DNA of 64,000 bases from CAIURC01 sp043777315 (GTDB taxonomy: Bacteria > Verrucomicrobiota > Verrucomicrobiia > Chthoniobacterales > Chthoniobacteraceae). Numbering within the stretch: position 1 is the first letter of the stretch; each line of letters begins with the position of its first letter. The translations under genes were made by a program, and so were the position numbers. Below are positions 63,738-64,000 of the stretch, piece after piece. The stretch lies in the NCBI GenBank assembly GCA_043777315.1, contig JAYVPW010000093.1:136020-200019 (forward strand), in the 5' to 3' direction. The notes below the pieces were generated by a model that was given only the letters and a program-made list of their open reading frames with translations, was not told where the DNA came from and ran no database searches.

Positions 63738-63755
63738 AATTTTCGGAAGACCGCG

Positions 63756-63785
63756 ATGAAATCAATTCCTCGGAGGCGCTGTCAA
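63756..63785 (-). promoter_or_regulatory. Weak promoter candidate for the giant gene
   Basis: TTGACA at 63785-63780 is a perfect -35 hexamer. With an 18-base spacer the -10 would be TTTCAT (four of six matches to TATAAT), placing the start of transcription about ten bases before the TTG at 63737. Spacing and -10 are not ideal, so this is a suggestion only. Confidence 0.22.
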
Positions 63786-63792
63786 TCCTCGG
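63762..63792 (-). repeat. Imperfect direct repeat upstream of giant gene
   Basis: On the minus strand CCGAGGATTGA (63792-63782) is repeated as CCGAGGAATTGA (63773-63762), start to start about 20 bases, i.e. two helical turns. It overlaps the promoter candidate and could be a regulator site or a slippage product. Confidence 0.4.
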
Positions 63793-63844
63793 GTGAAGAA
63801 TAATTCGCCCCCCCTTTGGGGATCGAGATGTCTTGAAATTTCAG

Positions 63845-63870
63845 CCACTTTACCCACATTTTAGGCGTCA
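63845..63870. mobile_element. Possible terminal end of an IS3-type element
   Basis: The stretch with CCCACATTTTAGGCGTCA lies 55-80 bases beyond the transposase stop, where the terminal inverted repeat of an IS3-family element is expected, and its A/T-rich core next to GGCGTCA resembles such ends. The partner end is outside the window, so the boundary and target duplication cannot be tested here. Confidence 0.3.
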
Positions 63871-63924
63871 GCTTTGACTGATCTTTCTTCGAAAACGAGG
63901 ATAGGGGTTTGGTGTGTTTTTTGG

Positions 63925-64000
63925 TTAGTGGGTTGGGATGTTTTGGTTGCGGGGGAACATCAGAGCCTCGAAGTCGCGAGGCGAGCGTTGGCCGAGGGAG
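63925..64000 (-). CDS. IS3-family transposase (OrfB-type), C-terminal fragment cut by right edge
   Basis: The last 24 codons before a TAA at 63927-63925 read SLGQRSPRDFEALMFPRNQN then IPTH. The string SLGxRSPxxFE matches the end of the integrase-core transposases of IS3-type elements (usually preceded by a QRPH block, which would lie beyond the edge). The gene lies on the same strand as the giant gene, about 190 bases upstream of it. Only the end is visible, so family and intactness are uncertain; an IS481-type transposase is the main alternative. Confidence 0.6.
   Translation of the reverse strand, partial: SLGQRSPRDFEALMFPRNQNIPTH

Larger units (their letters stand above)
63738..63924. other. 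Intergenic region between transposase end and giant gene
   Basis: About 187 bases, AT-richer than the gene. It contains the in-frame TGA at 63764-63762 that bounds the giant gene, a pair of direct repeats (63762-63773 and 63782-63792), a TTGACA box on the minus strand at 63785-63780, a C7 run near 63808-63814, and a possible insertion-sequence end near 63845-63870. No rho-independent terminator is evident. Confidence 0.7.

Noticed and set aside
1..63737. Several adjacent large genes instead of one
   Set aside because: No stop plus new start was found in the frame, and module types continue across every boundary where a split might be expected.
63466..63859. Minus-strand frame starting at ATG 63859 (MWVKWLKFQDIS)
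   Set aside because: It has a proper ATG but is out of frame with the LEPR-XLL motif, becomes Arg/Gly-rich after about 60 codons, and starts inside the possible IS end. Kept only as an alternative if a one-base error exists near 63740.
63965..63982. Inverted repeat GCCTCG / CGAGGC
   Set aside because: Lies within the transposase reading frame, has a 6-bp stem and no T-run, so it is not a credible terminator.
1..64000. tRNA, rRNA, riboswitch
   Set aside because: No cloverleaf, conserved rRNA segment or riboswitch-like element was noticed; the non-coding part is under 200 bases.

Overview
Almost the whole window is one gene. On the minus strand a single reading frame runs without a visible stop from a start near 63737 down to base 3 and continues past the left edge. 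That is at least 21,245 codons, a protein of roughly 2 MDa or more that is still incomplete. I checked the frame by hand at about fifteen points between 1.9 and 63.7 kb. It is always the same frame, with + coordinates of each codon starting at a multiple of 3. The protein starts with the LEPR-XLL signature (LEPRVLL, residues 26-32) that marks very large proteins of Planctomycetota, Verrucomicrobiota and relatives. With the high GC, the GC-rich third positions and the repeat types, this suggests the PVC group, perhaps a verrucomicrobium. The phylum call is an inference.

Layout from N- to C-terminus (right to left): LEPR-XLL head and a low-complexity linker (63.7-62.9 kb); an autotransporter-type beta segment (62.9-62.45 kb); an LCAT-like alpha/beta hydrolase with Ser, Asp and His candidates (62.4-61.2 kb); a very large array of about 123-residue beta repeats (A units), broken at intervals by a longer B unit carrying an LGQGP motif (60.3-41.8 kb); two FG-GAP clusters flanking seven repeats of 100-120 residues (41.8-38.3 kb); a second A/B array with flagellin-hook-like IN modules (38.3-28.8 kb); two sets of Ig-like units separated by long non-repetitive beta-rich segments (28.8-20.7 kb); RTX-type glycine/aspartate repeats mixed with other modules (20.7-11.6 kb); two Calx-beta-like domains (11.5-10.8 kb); about 97-residue repeats around a PPC-like domain (10.8-5.1 kb); and further mixed modules to the left edge.

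Right of the gene lies a short AT-richer intergenic stretch, then the last 24 codons of what looks like an IS3-family transposase on the same strand, running off the right edge. The giant gene therefore sits just downstream of an insertion sequence. No tRNA, rRNA or CRISPR array was seen. The long open frames on the + strand are antisense shadows.

Taken together the sequence reads as a cell-surface or secreted giant adhesin-like protein with a lipase/acyltransferase-like domain near its N-terminus and calcium-binding repeats toward the visible C-terminal part. Function and localisation are inferred.
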